A stretch of DNA of 64,000 nucleotides from Halobacillus sp. Nhm2S1 (GCF_019599545.1 NZ_JAIEZV010000001.1:930001-994000), one strand, 5' to 3'; counted from the first letter of the stretch, positions 25,292 to 37,267 are shown. Notes: generated by a model from the sequence alone, not told the origin. Numbers and translations are program-made.

Positions 25292-26704
25292 TCACCCTCC
25301 TACCGTACTGGCGTATTTTCTGACATCAACAAAATGACCTTCCAGCGCTGCCGCTGCTGCCATTTCCGGACTGACGAGATGGGTACGGGCACCATTTCCC
25401 TGACGCCCCTCGAAGTTCCGGTTGGAAGTGGAAGCACAGCGTTCCCCAGGTGGGACGATATCATCATTCATCGCTAGACACATGCTACAGCCAGCATCAC
25501 GCCATTCAAATCCTGCGGTCAAGAAAATCGTATCCAGTCCTTCCGCTTCTGCTGCATCTTTCACAGATTTAGAACCAGGGACGACAAGAGCTCTCACCCC
25601 TTCATGAACACGGCCTCCACGAACGATTTCTGCCGCTTTACGCAAATCGCTCAACCGGGAGTTTGTGCAGGAACCGATGAACACGTGCTCCACAGGGATC
25701 GATTCGATGCTCTGGTTCGCCTCAAGTCCCATATATTCGATGGCCCGCTCGATGCCGTCTCGATCTTCTTCTATCGAATCAGGATCAGGTACGCGACCGC
25801 CGACAGGAACACATTGAGAGGGGTTCGTACCCCATGTGACCTGCGGTTCAATTTCATCTGCATGAATCGTAAGCGTCTGGTCATATTCAGCCCCTTCATC
25901 GGAAGCTAAAGCGAGCCACTGTTCAGCTGCTTCGTCAAAATCTTTTCCTTCCGGCACATAGCGTTTGCCACGCATGTAATCAATGGTCGTTGCATCAGGA
26001 CTGATCAATCCGGCTCTTGCTCCGGCTTCAATGGACATGTTGCATACAGTCATGCGTTCCTCCATTGAAAGGTTGCGGACCGCTTCACCGGTGTACTCGA
26101 TCACATGACCTGTGCCAAAGCGGACCCCATACTTCCCAATAATCGCAAGAATTAAATCCTTCGCTGTGACGCCTGTCCCCAGCACCCCATCGACGTTGAC
26201 TTGAAGGGTTTTTGGAGGGGCCTGCCACAAGGATTGGGTGGCGAGCACGTGCTCCACCTCACTTGTGCCGATTCCGAAAGCCAGCGCTCCAAAAGCTCCG
26301 TGGGTAGAAGTATGGCTATCCCCGCAAACAATCGTTTTCCCCGGCTGGGTCAAGCCAAGTTCCGGCCCGATCACGTGAACGATCCCCTGGTCCGGGTGAT
26401 TGATGTCCGCCAGGCGGACACCGAACTCTTCACAATTTGTTTTTAATGTTTCCATCTGCTTTTTGGAAACTTCATCTTTGATGATATTCCGGTGGATTGT
26501 TGGTACGTTATGGTCCATCGTCGCATACGTACGATCCGGTCTTCTCACTTTCCTTCCGGCCATCCGCAATCCTTCAAACGCCTGGGGAGAGGTCACCTCA
26601 TGAATCAGATGCAAGTCGATGTAGAGGAGGTTCGGCTTCCCTTCTTCTTCATGGACGACATGCTGATCCCAAATTTTTTCTACAATGGTTTTTGGATGAC
26701 TCAT
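25292..26704 (-). CDS. leuC: 3-isopropylmalate dehydratase large subunit
   Basis: 470 residues of the aconitase family. The [4Fe-4S] ligands are in FIGSCTNSR and in [10 protein letters not shown]. The substrate motif [14 protein letters not shown] is intact. Acts with LeuD in leucine synthesis. Spaced 21 bases from leuB and 4 from leuD. Confidence 0.96.
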   Translation of the reverse strand: MSHPKTIVEKIWDQHVVHEEEGKPNLLYIDLHLIHEVTSPQAFEGLRMAGRKVRRPDRTYATMDHNVPTIHRNIIKDEVSKKQMETLKTNCEEFGVRLADINHPDQGIVHVIGPELGLTQPGKTIVCGDSHTSTHGAFGALAFGIGTSEVEHVLATQSLWQAPPKTLQVNVDGVLGTGVTAKDLILAIIGKYGVRFGTGHVIEYTGEAVRNLSMEERMTVCNMSIEAGARAGLISPDATTIDYMRGKRYVPEGKDFDEAAEQWLALASDEGAEYDQTLTIHADEIEPQVTWGTNPSQCVPVGGRVPDPDSIEEDRDGIERAIEYMGLEANQSIESIPVEHVFIGSCTNSRLSDLRKAAEIVRGGRVHEGVRALVVPGSKSVKDAAEAEGLDTIFLTAGFEWRDAGCSMCLAMNDDIVPPGERCASTSNRNFEGRQGNGARTHLVSPEMAAAAALEGHFVDVRKYASTVGG

Positions 26705-26725
26705 TCCGTTCCGCTCCCTTCGTGG

Positions 26726-27832
26726 TTATACGTAACAACGCATGATATTTTCAGTCGTATCACTTGTGGTGATTTGATCGACCACTCTTCGTGCCAATTC
26801 ACTGCCGCTGACGACGGTACCTCCGACGAGATCGATGTCTGCCGTGTGGTAGCCCTCGTTCAACACTTCCTGTACAGCCGCTTCTACTTGTTCTGCTTCT
26901 TCTTCCATGCCGAAAGAATGCTTCAGCATCAACGCAACAGATAGGATACTAGCCAGAGGATTCGCTTTATTCTCTCCTGCGATATCAGGGGCAGATCCGT
27001 GGACCGGCTCGTAAAGTCCGACGCCAGTTTCATTTAAACTGGCAGATGGCAGCATACCAAGCGACCCTGTCAGTACAGAAGCTTCATCGCTCAAGATGTC
27101 CCCGAACATGTTCTCTGTGACGATGACATCAAAATAAGCAGGATTCGTCACCAGTTTCATTGCAGCGGCATCTACAAGCATATGTTCAACTTTTACATCT
27201 GGATAATGTGCTTTTTTCTCCTCCACGATTTCCCGCCACATGCGGCTCGACTCGAGGACGTTCGCTTTATCGACAGATGTGAGATGCTTCCTTCGCACCT
27301 GCGCGCTTTGGAATGCCTGTTCAACGATCCTTTCAATTTCCCGGCGTTCGTATGCCAGCGTATCGACGACGGCATTGCCATTGTTGCGTCGTTCTCTCGG
27401 TTCTCCAAAGTACAACCCACCAGTCAGTTCACGGACGATCAACAGATCACTTGCCGCGACGACCTCCTGCTTCAAAGGTGATGCATGGAGCAACTGCGGA
27501 AACGCTTTGACAGGACGGAGATTCGCAAACAACCCCAGTTGTTTCCGGATTCCGAGCAGACCTTTTTCCGGTCTCATATGTCCGGGGAGTTGATCCCATT
27601 TCGGTCCACCGACCGCTCCTAGGAAAATGGCATCCGCTTTCCTTGCTGCTTCCACTGTATCCTCCGGGAGGGGCGTTTCGTGATTGTCGATCGCCACTCC
27701 TCCGATGTCATGACTCTCAAAAGTGAAGGTGTGCTGAAAGCGGTCCGCTACCGACTGCAACACGTTTTTAGCGGCTTTTGTAACTTCTGGACCAATCCCG
27801 TCTCCTGGCAAAAGTACGATATGTTTTTCCAT
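26726..27832 (-). CDS. leuB: 3-isopropylmalate dehydrogenase
   Basis: 368 residues. NAD-dependent oxidative decarboxylation of 3-isopropylmalate to 2-oxoisocaproate. LLPGDGIGPEV lies at the N-terminus, and the metal/substrate motif NMFGDILSDEASVLTGSLGM is in the middle. The ATG at 27832 is preferred because AGGGGG lies 7 bases upstream; the ATG at 27838 is too close to it. Confidence 0.95.
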   Translation of the reverse strand: MEKHIVLLPGDGIGPEVTKAAKNVLQSVADRFQHTFTFESHDIGGVAIDNHETPLPEDTVEAARKADAIFLGAVGGPKWDQLPGHMRPEKGLLGIRKQLGLFANLRPVKAFPQLLHASPLKQEVVAASDLLIVRELTGGLYFGEPRERRNNGNAVVDTLAYERREIERIVEQAFQSAQVRRKHLTSVDKANVLESSRMWREIVEEKKAHYPDVKVEHMLVDAAAMKLVTNPAYFDVIVTENMFGDILSDEASVLTGSLGMLPSASLNETGVGLYEPVHGSAPDIAGENKANPLASILSVALMLKHSFGMEEEAEQVEAAVQEVLNEGYHTADIDLVGGTVVSGSELARRVVDQITTSDTTENIMRCYV

Positions 27833-27848
27833 GTGCATCCCCCTTTAG

Positions 27849-30435
<2,587 letters not shown>

Positions 30436-30957
30436 TTATTTTAATAGAGAGTAAGATTTGAATTCTGCTACTTGCGGCTGATGACCGCGGGTGAATGCGG
30501 TTAAGCCTGTTCTGGCTAGTTCTTTTATGCCATAAGGCCTTAATAGATCGATGAGCGCATCGACTTTATCCGATTTACCTGTCACTTGAACCGTGACGCT
30601 TTCTTTACTGACATCGATGATTGATGCACGGAACGGTTCAATGATCCCTTGGATTTCGCTGCGGATCTGCGGGTTGCTGATCACTTTCACCATTGCGAGC
30701 TCCCGGGCGACAATCGCTTTGTCTGTGATGTCCGATACCTTTAGAACATCGATCTGTTTGTTCAGCTGTTTGGTGAGCTGCTCGAGCTTGCGGTCATCTT
30801 CGACCTCTACGACGAACGTCATTTTCGAGACGCCTTCGGTCTCTGTCCGTCCGACAGAAATGCTTTCAATGTTGAATTGCCGTTTGGCAAGTAATCCTGT
30901 TACCCGGTTCAGCACACCGCTTCGATTATGAACGGTTGCTGTGACGATTCGCTTCAT
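30436..30957 (-). CDS. ilvN: Acetolactate synthase small (regulatory) subunit
   Basis: 173 residues. N-terminal ACT domain with [22 protein letters not shown]; a second ferredoxin-like domain follows. Confers valine feedback on IlvB in related enzymes. The ATG overlaps the ilvB stop by 4 bases. Also called ilvH. Confidence 0.93.
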   Translation of the reverse strand: MKRIVTATVHNRSGVLNRVTGLLAKRQFNIESISVGRTETEGVSKMTFVVEVEDDRKLEQLTKQLNKQIDVLKVSDITDKAIVARELAMVKVISNPQIRSEIQGIIEPFRASIIDVSKESVTVQVTGKSDKVDALIDLLRPYGIKELARTGLTAFTRGHQPQVAEFKSYSLLK

Positions 30958-32669
30958 CGTTTCACCCCAATCATTTCATGTAGTCCTTTTCCTGGTGCGA
31001 TCATCGGATAGACGTTCTCTTTTTGAAGGACACGGCAATCGATGACCGCCGGCTGATCATCCCCGAGGACTTTCGGCAGGACTTCCAAGAGTTCTTCCTG
31101 AGTCTCAATCTTATAACCAGGGACCTGGTAGCTTTCTGCTAGTTTTACGAAGTCTGGCTGCACATCGATGATTGACTCTGAGTATCTCTCACTATAGAAC
31201 TTCTCCTGCCACTGCCTTACCATGCCTAACGCCTGGTTGTTGACGATCAATATTTTGACCGGCAGTCTCCGTTCCTGTAGAACAGACAGTTCCTGCAGCG
31301 TCATTTGAAAACCACCGTCACCGACAACAGCGACACACGTGGAATTCATGTCAGCCAGCTGGGCTCCGATCGCTGCCGGAAACCCGTAGCCCATCGTTCC
31401 AAGTCCGCCTGAGGTGACCCAGCGGTTCGGCCTGTCAAATTGGTAGTATTGAGCCGCCCACATTTGATGCTGTCCAACATCTGTCGTAACGACTGCTTCT
31501 CCACCGGTATATTCATAGACTTTCTGCATGAGCCACTGAGGAACGATGAGTTCATCCGGCTGGTCATGCCAGAGAGGGTAATCGATTTTGTTTTGGCTGA
31601 TTGCATCCATCCATCCTTTGTGGTGCAATCCTTTCACAGTTTTCGCGTTCAATGCTTCCAGCGCTGCTTTGGCATCCGAAACGATCGGAATGTGCGTCGG
31701 GATGTTTTTCCCGATTTCAGCAGGATCGATATCGATGTGGGCGATTGTCGCGTTTGGGGCGAAGTGTTTCAAGTTTCCTGTCAGTCTGTCATCAAAGCGA
31801 GAACCGATATTGATCAGCAGGTCGCATTCGTAAAGAGCTGTATTTGCGGAATACGTTCCATGCATTCCAGCCATTCCAAGGGATAAATCACAGGTGCCCG
31901 GGTAACTGCCAAGCCCTAGAAGCGTTGTCGTAACCGGAAGTTGGTAATTTTGGACAAATGTTTTTAACTCTTCCGATGCACCTGCATGAATAACACCGGA
32001 TCCTGCGAGTACCACCGGTTTTTTAGCTTCCACAAGTGCGTCATGCAATTTACTGACTTGAAGTGGATTCGGTTTCACGGTTGGCTGATAGCCTGGCAAA
32101 TGAAAATCACTCTTCACTTCCTTTGCGTAAACCGTTGAACTGATATCTTTCGGAATATCCACAACGACTGGACCTGGTCTGCCTGTTGTCGCAATATGAA
32201 AGGCTTCATTCACGATCCTTGGAAGGTCCTCAATCTCCTGCACTTGATAATTGTGTTTGGTAATCGGCGTTGTAATCCCCATGATATCGGATTCTTGGAA
32301 TGCATCGGTTCCAATGACGCCTTTAGCCACCTGCCCGGTAAAAATCACGAGAGGAATGGAATCCATCATCGCATCCGCAATTCCTGTGACTAAGTTTGTC
32401 GCTCCTGGTCCAGATGTACCGATGACGACTCCTGCTTTGCCTGACACTCTTGCATATCCTTCCGCTGCGTGGATCGCGCCTTGTTCATGTCTTGGAAGAA
32501 TATGATCAAAACTGCCTTCTGCCCGGTAGATCGCATCATAAATCGGTAAAACCGCGCCACCTGGATATCCGAATAACGTTTCAACACCTTGACCGATCAA
32601 AGCTTCTACGAGCAAATCGGCTCCTGTCTTTGTTGCGGTCTCTTGTTCCGCACTTGCCTGTGCCTTCAT
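30954..32669 (-). CDS. ilvB: Acetolactate synthase large subunit
   Basis: 571 residues, thiamine-diphosphate enzyme for valine, leucine and isoleucine synthesis. [15 protein letters not shown] and the catalytic glutamate in [15 protein letters not shown] are at the N-terminus; the ThDP motif [12 protein letters not shown] ... [12 protein letters not shown] is at 445-490. First structural gene behind the T-box leader. Confidence 0.96.
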   Translation of the reverse strand: MKAQASAEQETATKTGADLLVEALIGQGVETLFGYPGGAVLPIYDAIYRAEGSFDHILPRHEQGAIHAAEGYARVSGKAGVVIGTSGPGATNLVTGIADAMMDSIPLVIFTGQVAKGVIGTDAFQESDIMGITTPITKHNYQVQEIEDLPRIVNEAFHIATTGRPGPVVVDIPKDISSTVYAKEVKSDFHLPGYQPTVKPNPLQVSKLHDALVEAKKPVVLAGSGVIHAGASEELKTFVQNYQLPVTTTLLGLGSYPGTCDLSLGMAGMHGTYSANTALYECDLLINIGSRFDDRLTGNLKHFAPNATIAHIDIDPAEIGKNIPTHIPIVSDAKAALEALNAKTVKGLHHKGWMDAISQNKIDYPLWHDQPDELIVPQWLMQKVYEYTGGEAVVTTDVGQHQMWAAQYYQFDRPNRWVTSGGLGTMGYGFPAAIGAQLADMNSTCVAVVGDGGFQMTLQELSVLQERRLPVKILIVNNQALGMVRQWQEKFYSERYSESIIDVQPDFVKLAESYQVPGYKIETQEELLEVLPKVLGDDQPAVIDCRVLQKENVYPMIAPGKGLHEMIGVKR

Positions 32670-32762
32670 TTTTTCATCCCTCCTGTGTTGAAAATATATC
32701 TTTTATGAAAAGCGGATGTTAGAAGTGATGCTTTTTCCGCTTCGAACCTTTCGTCTTTCGAA

Positions 32763-33090
32763 CAAAAAAGAGACCTTCTTCCTCCTCAGATTCCTGCAAC
32801 ACATAACAGTGTTATAAGAATTTGAGGGGTGAAAAGGTCTCTCTTTACTTCCACGGTACCACCCTCATTTGTGAAGCCTAGTTCCAAGCTCCACCTCATG
32901 GGATTCATCATGAACCCCTTTTGATAACAGGTGCGGTGAAACACCTGGTCCCGCCTACTGGTTAAACGTTCGGCGTGGACACTCAAGGATGATGTCAGAA
33001 TAAGATGTATTTCCGGGCTTCCAGCAACCCCGGCTCTCTGGGAATACAAGCACTTATTCCTTTATTCCTTTCATCGTGTTCGTATAATTC
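32763..33090 (-). promoter_or_regulatory. T-box leader of the ilv-leu operon
   Basis: Transcribed leftwards into ilvB. It contains the invariant T-box AGGGTGGTACCGTGG (positions 32851-32865), a Stem I distal region with AGAGAGCCGGGGTTGCTGG, and a terminator whose arms are AAAGAGAGACC (about 32834-32846) and GGTCTCTTTTTT (about 32764-32776). A CTT immediately before GAGTG (985-987 of kilobase 32) is a candidate leucine specifier codon. Uncharged tRNA pairing with the T-box would favour the antiterminator. The promoter position is not certain. Confidence 0.9.
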
Positions 33091-33129
33091 ATTTGTCAGT
33101 GGCCTCAGACTCTACTCGGCTTTTCTCTA

Positions 33130-34032
33130 CTAACTCACGTGCGCTTGATCTTTGCTGTACACTTTGTATCCATCTGTGGTCGTTACTTTTCTGAACTCTG
33201 AAAGCAGGTGGTTTGTGACAACGCCTGGCTTTCCTTCTCCAACTTTTCGCTGATCGACTTCCACGACGGCGATGACTTCTGCCGCTGTGCCTGTTAAAAA
33301 TACTTCATCCGCGACGTAAACATCGTGTCTAGTAAACGGCTGTTCTTTGACTTTGTAGCCTTTTTCTTCGGCTAGATCGATAATAGCGTTCCGTGTGATC
33401 CCTTCTAAAGCACCTAAATAGGTCGGCGGAGTCAAAATCGTCCCATTCTTTACGATAAAGATGTTATCGGCAGATCCCTCCGTCACATAGCCTTGGTCAT
33501 TCAGCATAAGCGCTTCATCTACTCCAGCTTGATTGGCTTCCATTTTCACAAGGATGTTGTTCAAGTAATTCAACGATTTCACTTGAGGCGGTAACACGTC
33601 CGGTCGGTTTCTTCTGCTTGAAACAGATGCGAGCCGGACCCCGCGTTCATATAATTCTTTCGGAAACAAAGCGAGTGCTTCAGCAATGACAACCAAGCGT
33701 GGATTTGCACAGCTGGCCGGGTCCAGACCCAGATTGCCGGCGCCTCTGGAAACGACGACGCGTATATATGCGGTTTCCAACTGATTTCGGCGGACTGTTT
33801 CAGCGATAATCTCTTCGAGTTCCTCCTTGCTATGTGGAATCTCGAGCATGATCGACTTCGCTGAATCATAAAGACGGTTCAAGTGTTCATCAAGCTTAAA
33901 AATGTTGCCTTCGTATACGCGAATCCCTTCGAACACCCCATCTCCATATAAGAAACCATGATCATAAACGGAAACAACGGCTTCTTCTTTCTTCATGTAT
34001 TCGCCGCTCATATAAATCCATTGGCTGCTCAT
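33130..34032 (-). CDS. ilvE: Branched-chain amino acid aminotransferase
   Basis: 300 residues, class IV PLP transaminase doing the last step of valine, leucine and isoleucine synthesis. SVYDHGFLYGDGVFEGIRVY near the N-terminus and the lysine in LPPQVKSLNYLNNI are typical. The start at 34032 follows AAAGGAG. It lies upstream of the T-box, so it is not under that control unless transcripts run through; it has its own upstream region. Confidence 0.93.
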   Translation of the reverse strand: MSSQWIYMSGEYMKKEEAVVSVYDHGFLYGDGVFEGIRVYEGNIFKLDEHLNRLYDSAKSIMLEIPHSKEELEEIIAETVRRNQLETAYIRVVVSRGAGNLGLDPASCANPRLVVIAEALALFPKELYERGVRLASVSSRRNRPDVLPPQVKSLNYLNNILVKMEANQAGVDEALMLNDQGYVTEGSADNIFIVKNGTILTPPTYLGALEGITRNAIIDLAEEKGYKVKEQPFTRHDVYVADEVFLTGTAAEVIAVVEVDQRKVGEGKPGVVTNHLLSEFRKVTTTDGYKVYSKDQAHVS

Positions 34033-34117
34033 TTTCAGCACTCCTTTCTTTTATAGTTTAATGTTTGAAATGATTAAAGAATGATAAAGAAAATGTGGAC
34101 CCTTCTGGTAAGCAATG

Positions 34118-34155
34118 ATCTTACATTTTCAGGGTCCCAATCTCAGGTCTTACGC
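34118..34155. repeat. Degenerate copy of the CCAGGTCTTACA repeat
   Basis: TCTTACATTTTC (34119-34130) and CAGGTCTTAC (34144-34153) match the repeat units at 2145 and 3247, but with a 29-base instead of a 24-base period. The rest of the 503-base gap 34033-34535 shows no gene I can support. Confidence 0.4.
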
Positions 34156-34495
34156 ATGAACCAACCGGACGATTGAAGCGATCGATGTGGTTGATTGAGG
34201 ACTACTTTAAACCCATTTCGAGGGAAGGTCAACAGGTTTTAAGTAAATTTTCTGAACACTCAAAAGATTCTACGAATAGGTTAAGCGCTTACACCGTTGA
34301 GAGGCTTGGCATCCCGGCTTTTTTTCTCTTTTCTTTTTTTCTTTTTTATCTCAAATGAGCTTGAATTCAGCTTGGAAACACACGAAAATATTCAGACAAT
34401 TATTCGCATTTTTTCTGCAAGAAAACCATTTTTGTTCACGGAAATCTCAAATAAAAAATAGTGGACATTCGCCCTGCCTTCAGAGCCCGTCCCTT

Positions 34496-34503
34496 CATAC
34501 AGT
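34496..34503 (+). promoter_or_regulatory. Possible sporulation sigma -10 box
   Basis: CATACAGT matches the sigma-E/sigma-K -10 pattern (CATACANT / CATANNNT) 33 bases before the YjcZ-type ATG. No good -35 box is seen, so support is weak. Confidence 0.3.
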
Positions 34504-34535
34504 GTCGTATAGGATTAAAAAAGGTGGTGAAAGAT

Positions 34536-34661
34536 ATGGGCTGGTATGGTGGCTGCGGCGGATACGGCGGCGGTTATGGCGGTGGATACGGAAGCACTTT
34601 CGTATTGATCGTTGTATTGTTCATCCTTTTGATTATTGTAGGAGCTTCTTTCTACAACTAA
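34536..34661 (+). CDS. YjcZ family small sporulation protein
   Basis: 41 residues: a Gly/Tyr-rich N-terminus ([12 protein letters not shown]) followed by a single membrane helix with the sequence [20 protein letters not shown]. This is the layout of the YjcZ family found in spore formers, membrane-associated and of unknown function. The ribosome site AAAGGTGG precedes the ATG at 34536. A longer frame from 34461 is not supported. Confidence 0.85.
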   Translation: MGWYGGCGGYGGGYGGGYGSTFVLIVVLFILLIIVGASFYN

Positions 34662-34672
34662 AAAACCTTTTC

Positions 34673-34709
34673 GTGTGAACCACCTTTACCCGTTATAAGT
34701 GGTTCACAC
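34673..34709. other. Long perfect hairpin after the YjcZ gene
   Basis: GTGTGAACCAC (34673-34683) pairs perfectly with GTGGTTCACAC (34699-34709), and the flanking CTTTT/AAAAG can extend the stem across a bulge. There is no T-run, so it is not a standard terminator; it might stabilise the transcript 3' end. Confidence 0.5.
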
Positions 34710-34755
34710 AAAAGCGGATTGTATCATTACAACTTTCCGCTGATCAGGTATGCAT

Positions 34756-34793
34756 AAAAAAAGAACCAGAGGTCCTCACCACCTTCTGGTTCA
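34756..34793 (-). terminator. Orphan minus-strand terminator
   Basis: GAACCAGA-AGGT-loop-ACC-TCTGGTTC followed by seven T residues on the minus strand. No annotated minus-strand gene ends here, so it implies an unrecognised leftward transcript passing through 34960-34794, antisense to the small RNA at 34871. Confidence 0.65.
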
Positions 34794-34834
34794 TTGTTCG
34801 TTATCTTTGCAATTGAAAGAATTCGATAGAGAAA

Positions 34835-34864
34835 TTGTTTTCTCAATATAGGTTTGGTTATAAT
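34835..34864 (+). promoter_or_regulatory. Sigma-A promoter of a small RNA
   Basis: TTGTTT (34835-34840), 18-base spacer, perfect TATAAT (34859-34864). Transcription would begin near 34871. Confidence 0.6.
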
Positions 34865-34870
34865 AGACGG

Positions 34871-34949
34871 CGAGACATATTCTCTACAACCTCTACCTGT
34901 AGAATGTCTCCCTCTTTCAATACCAGGGCGTAGCCGCTCTGGTTTTTTT
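34871..34949 (+). ncRNA. Candidate small RNA of about 79 nt
   Basis: It begins just after a TATAAT box and ends at a textbook terminator: a 10-bp stem (922-926 and 928-930 of kilobase 34 with their partners, one G-U) with loop TAGC, then seven T residues. The 5' half folds as GAGACAT/ATGTCTC plus TCTACA/TGTAGA around a 9-base loop. There is no start codon with a ribosome site. The minus strand carries an opposing terminator beyond its 5' end, so an antisense pair is likely. Not a family I can name. Confidence 0.6.
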
Positions 34950-34975
34950 ATGTAAGTATACGTTTATTATACCGA

Positions 34976-35140
34976 TATAATGACTATACTCTTTTGTGGG
35001 CCGGTTTTCATCACGTAATTCATCGCCGCACACCGGCCTTCCTAAAATTACTTTTCAGATCACCAAGAATCTTAGTTTAAATCATGCATAAAGAAGCGAG
35101 TCGCCTATACAAAATAGCCGTCCGCTTCTTTTTAGTTCCG
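34976..35140 (+). ncRNA. Possible second structured transcript
   Basis: A TATAAT (34976-34981) is followed by GGCCGGT ... ACCGGCC, a 7-bp stem closing a loop of about 28 bases (35000-35036), and by a stem GAAGCG ... CGCTTC with T-run near 35096-35134. There is no open frame with a ribosome site on the plus strand. The -35 box is poor, so transcription is uncertain. Confidence 0.3.
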
Positions 35141-35170
35141 AAGATTTCTTTGGTCCGGAATTTCCGCGTT

Positions 35171-35356
35171 TTAATTTTCAAGTGCACACTCTCTTTGATA
35201 CTCTAAGTTGATGAAAATTTGCTGCAACTCAGGCAAAGTCATCTCAATTGTCCTTTTTCCAAAGGCATCCTCTGTGTAACCTAAATCCCTCAATTGATCG
35301 ATTAAATAATATCTTTCTTGATATGATCCTTCGGGTGGATAAACTGACATGAGCAT
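35171..35356 (-). CDS. Small acidic protein, possibly FbpA-like
   Basis: 61 residues with the segment YYLIDQLRDLGYTEDAFGKR followed by MTLPELQQIF. The pattern YLIxxL-G-(10)-LTLxEL resembles the Fur-regulated basic protein (FbpA) family, but this protein is acidic, so the assignment is tentative. GGAG lies 8 bases before the ATG. Upstream, GGGTAT (minus strand of 35405-35410) and ATTTAA 12 bases further up match a sigma-B promoter. Confidence 0.5.
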   Translation of the reverse strand: MLMSVYPPEGSYQERYYLIDQLRDLGYTEDAFGKRTIEMTLPELQQIFINLEYQRECALEN

Positions 35357-35404
35357 CCAATCAACTCCTGCACAAAGATTATTATATAAGTTCTTTCTAC
35401 TCTC

Positions 35405-35428
35405 ATACCCTTTATTCCTCTTTTAAAT
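35405..35428 (-). promoter_or_regulatory. Possible sigma-B promoter
   Basis: Minus strand ATTTAA, 12 bases, GGGTAT; sigma-B consensus is GTTTAA-N12-14-GGGTAT. A TATAAT also lies nearer to the gene (35381-35386) without a good -35 box. Otherwise the gap 35357-35607 shows nothing. Confidence 0.35.
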
Positions 35429-35607
35429 CACATAAAGTTATCTAAATTATCTGATTTCAACAAAAAATTACATAAAGGGTCCTCTAAGAACCAACAAAAC
35501 ACTAATTTCTAATAAGGTCTCTTATTTTATTTAGTTAAGGTCTTTTCTTACACAAGCCCCGTATATTGAATCATTCTAAGTTCAATCGCAACGTATGATC
35601 AGGCAAA

Positions 35608-35638
35608 TAAAAAAACGCCCATAAAATGGACGTTTTTT
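35608..35638 (-). terminator. Terminator of the ferredoxin gene
   Basis: Minus-strand AACGTCCAT/ATGGGCGTT stem with six or more T residues. Confidence 0.8.
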
Positions 35639-35640
35639 CT

Positions 35641-35880
35641 CTATATGTTGCCGAAGAACTTCTCCGCTTTTTCTAAATACGGCTCTTCTTCGGGCATCAG
35701 CTCATACTCTTCGACAATTGCGTCTACCGGGCACACCGATACACACGCGCCGCAGTCTATACATAAATCAGGGTTGATGTAGTATTGGTCTTCTCCTTTT
35801 TCTATGCAGTCGACAGGACAAACGTCGACGCACTCCCCGGCTTGCTCGCCCTGGCAAGGTTGTGTAATGACAAATGCCAT
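35641..35880 (-). CDS. Ferredoxin with two iron-sulfur clusters
   Basis: 79 residues. The N-terminal site is CQGEQAGECVDVCPVDCI, and the second is the full CIDCGACVSVCPVDAI (CxxCxxCxxxCP). The spacing in the first site suits a 3Fe/4Fe seven-iron ferredoxin as in Bacillus. The C-terminus is acidic. Monocistronic electron carrier; partner unknown. Confidence 0.9.
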   Translation of the reverse strand: MAFVITQPCQGEQAGECVDVCPVDCIEKGEDQYYINPDLCIDCGACVSVCPVDAIVEEYELMPEEEPYLEKAEKFFGNI

Positions 35881-36166
35881 ATGTATCTCTCCCTATTTCC
35901 TTATTAGTATTAGTGTCTCGAAAAGCAAGGGGTTTTGTCAATCTTTGTACTTTTTATTCTATCAAAAAACTTCAGACAGATGGTTATAAAGAGAATGTCC
36001 TCTTTGTCTGTTTGCCAATGAAAACAGCGGCTAGTAGAATAAAAATAGCAATTGTAAGGCTGAGAACATGGTGAAAACGCACGAAATCTGAATAGAGGAT
36101 TTGGATTTGTGTGTTTTTTTCAATACTGCCTCACTATTATTGTTAGAAAAGGAAGGAGGGATGTCC

Positions 36167-37024
36167 ATGTCATCATGGAAACGACCTTTTCATCGTCTCA
36201 TCGTATGGCTGGTTCTATCCATTTCAATACTTACCGGTTGCTCAGAAACCCAGCCAATCGAAGAAGAGTCTGAAAGTCAAACCGAACAACTACAAACTTC
36301 CGAAACAAATGCTACCTTAGAGAAAGAGGAGGAAGCTCCTCTAGAAAAAGAATCAATGGCATCTGATGAAGGAAATCAGCCCGGAGATGTTGATGCTACC
36401 GTTACGAACGTTGTGGACGGAGACACCATTGACATTGAGATCAACGGCAGAGAAGAACGCGTTCGTTTGTTACTTGTCGACACACCTGAAACCGTTCATC
36501 CCGATAAGCCAGTCCAGCCTTTTGGAACTGAGGCCAGTGACTTTGCAAAAGAAAAGTTGTCCGGAAAGGAAATACGTTTCGAATATGACGGCCCGAAGCG
36601 AGATTATTACGACCGGCTTCTTGGCTATGTTTGGGTTAACGGAGAGAATTTCAACCAGCAATTACTGGAAAAAGGACTTGCCCGATATGCATATGAATAT
36701 GATCCACCCTACGTTCATTCAGCATCTATGAAAAACGCAGAGACTCGTGCCAAACAACAAGAGAAAGGGATTTGGAGTAGGGAGGGTTACGTTACAGATG
36801 AGGGATTCCAGGGAGAGAAGTCTTCAAAAGCGGAGGAAATACCAGCCTCCTCCCCCTATGAAGGTAGTCTTCCCTATGATCCTCAAGGACCAGACAGGGA
36901 TTGTGGTGATTTTTCTTCCCAAGAATCCGCACAAGCCTTTTATGAAGCAGCAGGGGGCCCCGCCCAGGACCCCCATCGACTAGATGGACACGATCAGGAT
37001 GGTCTCGTTTGTGAAAGTTTGTAA
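36167..37024 (+). CDS. Lipoprotein nuclease with SNase and excalibur domains
   Basis: 285 residues from 36167, chosen because GGAGGG lies 6 bases upstream. Lipobox LTGC (C25), then an acidic linker, a staphylococcal-nuclease-like domain (about 75-210) with VDGDTIDIEI, the catalytic Arg in VRLLLVDTPET and the second Arg in YYDRLLGYV, and a C-terminal excalibur domain with DRDCGDF ... DGHDQDGLVCESL that should bind calcium. Anchored outside the cell; likely degrades nucleic acid for nutrition. Resembles YncB/YokF. Confidence 0.88.
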   Translation: MSSWKRPFHRLIVWLVLSISILTGCSETQPIEEESESQTEQLQTSETNATLEKEEEAPLEKESMASDEGNQPGDVDATVTNVVDGDTIDIEINGREERVRLLLVDTPETVHPDKPVQPFGTEASDFAKEKLSGKEIRFEYDGPKRDYYDRLLGYVWVNGENFNQQLLEKGLARYAYEYDPPYVHSASMKNAETRAKQQEKGIWSREGYVTDEGFQGEKSSKAEEIPASSPYEGSLPYDPQGPDRDCGDFSSQESAQAFYEAAGGPAQDPHRLDGHDQDGLVCESL

Positions 37025-37076
37025 GTAAATATAAATATCCGACTTACGCGAAGGTTCCTTTCATCGCTGATCGGTT

Positions 37077-37112
37077 GAAGAGGGTCTCCCACCAGGAGGT
37101 CCTCTTCTTTTT
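37077..37112 (+). terminator. Terminator of the nuclease gene
   Basis: GAAGAGG ... CCTCTTC stem with inner CTCC/GGAG pairing, followed by a run of T residues. Confidence 0.8.
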
Positions 37113-37267
37113 ATACCCTTCGTCCTTTAATCGTCTTAATTTTTGTAATATTATTGTAATTTACCCATAAACAAGGTAAAATCATGTAAATATAAGGAAC
37201 TTTTTGATTTAAATGGAGGAATGCGCTCCTTTTAAATCAGTCCAATATCATAAGAGGGGGTCTTCAA

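Noticed and set aside
34173-34358. 61-residue frame between ilvE and the YjcZ gene
   Set aside because: No ribosome site, odd composition ending in a Phe/Leu run over a T-rich stretch.
34858-34960. Minus-strand frame ending ENMSRRLL opposite the small RNA, as a type I toxin
   Set aside because: It is charged rather than hydrophobic and has no proper start codon and ribosome site; it looks like an RNA shadow.
34996-35040. GGCCGGT/ACCGGCC hairpin as a known riboswitch
   Set aside because: The loop does not show the conserved cores of fluoride, TPP or preQ1 classes, and no gene follows at the right distance.
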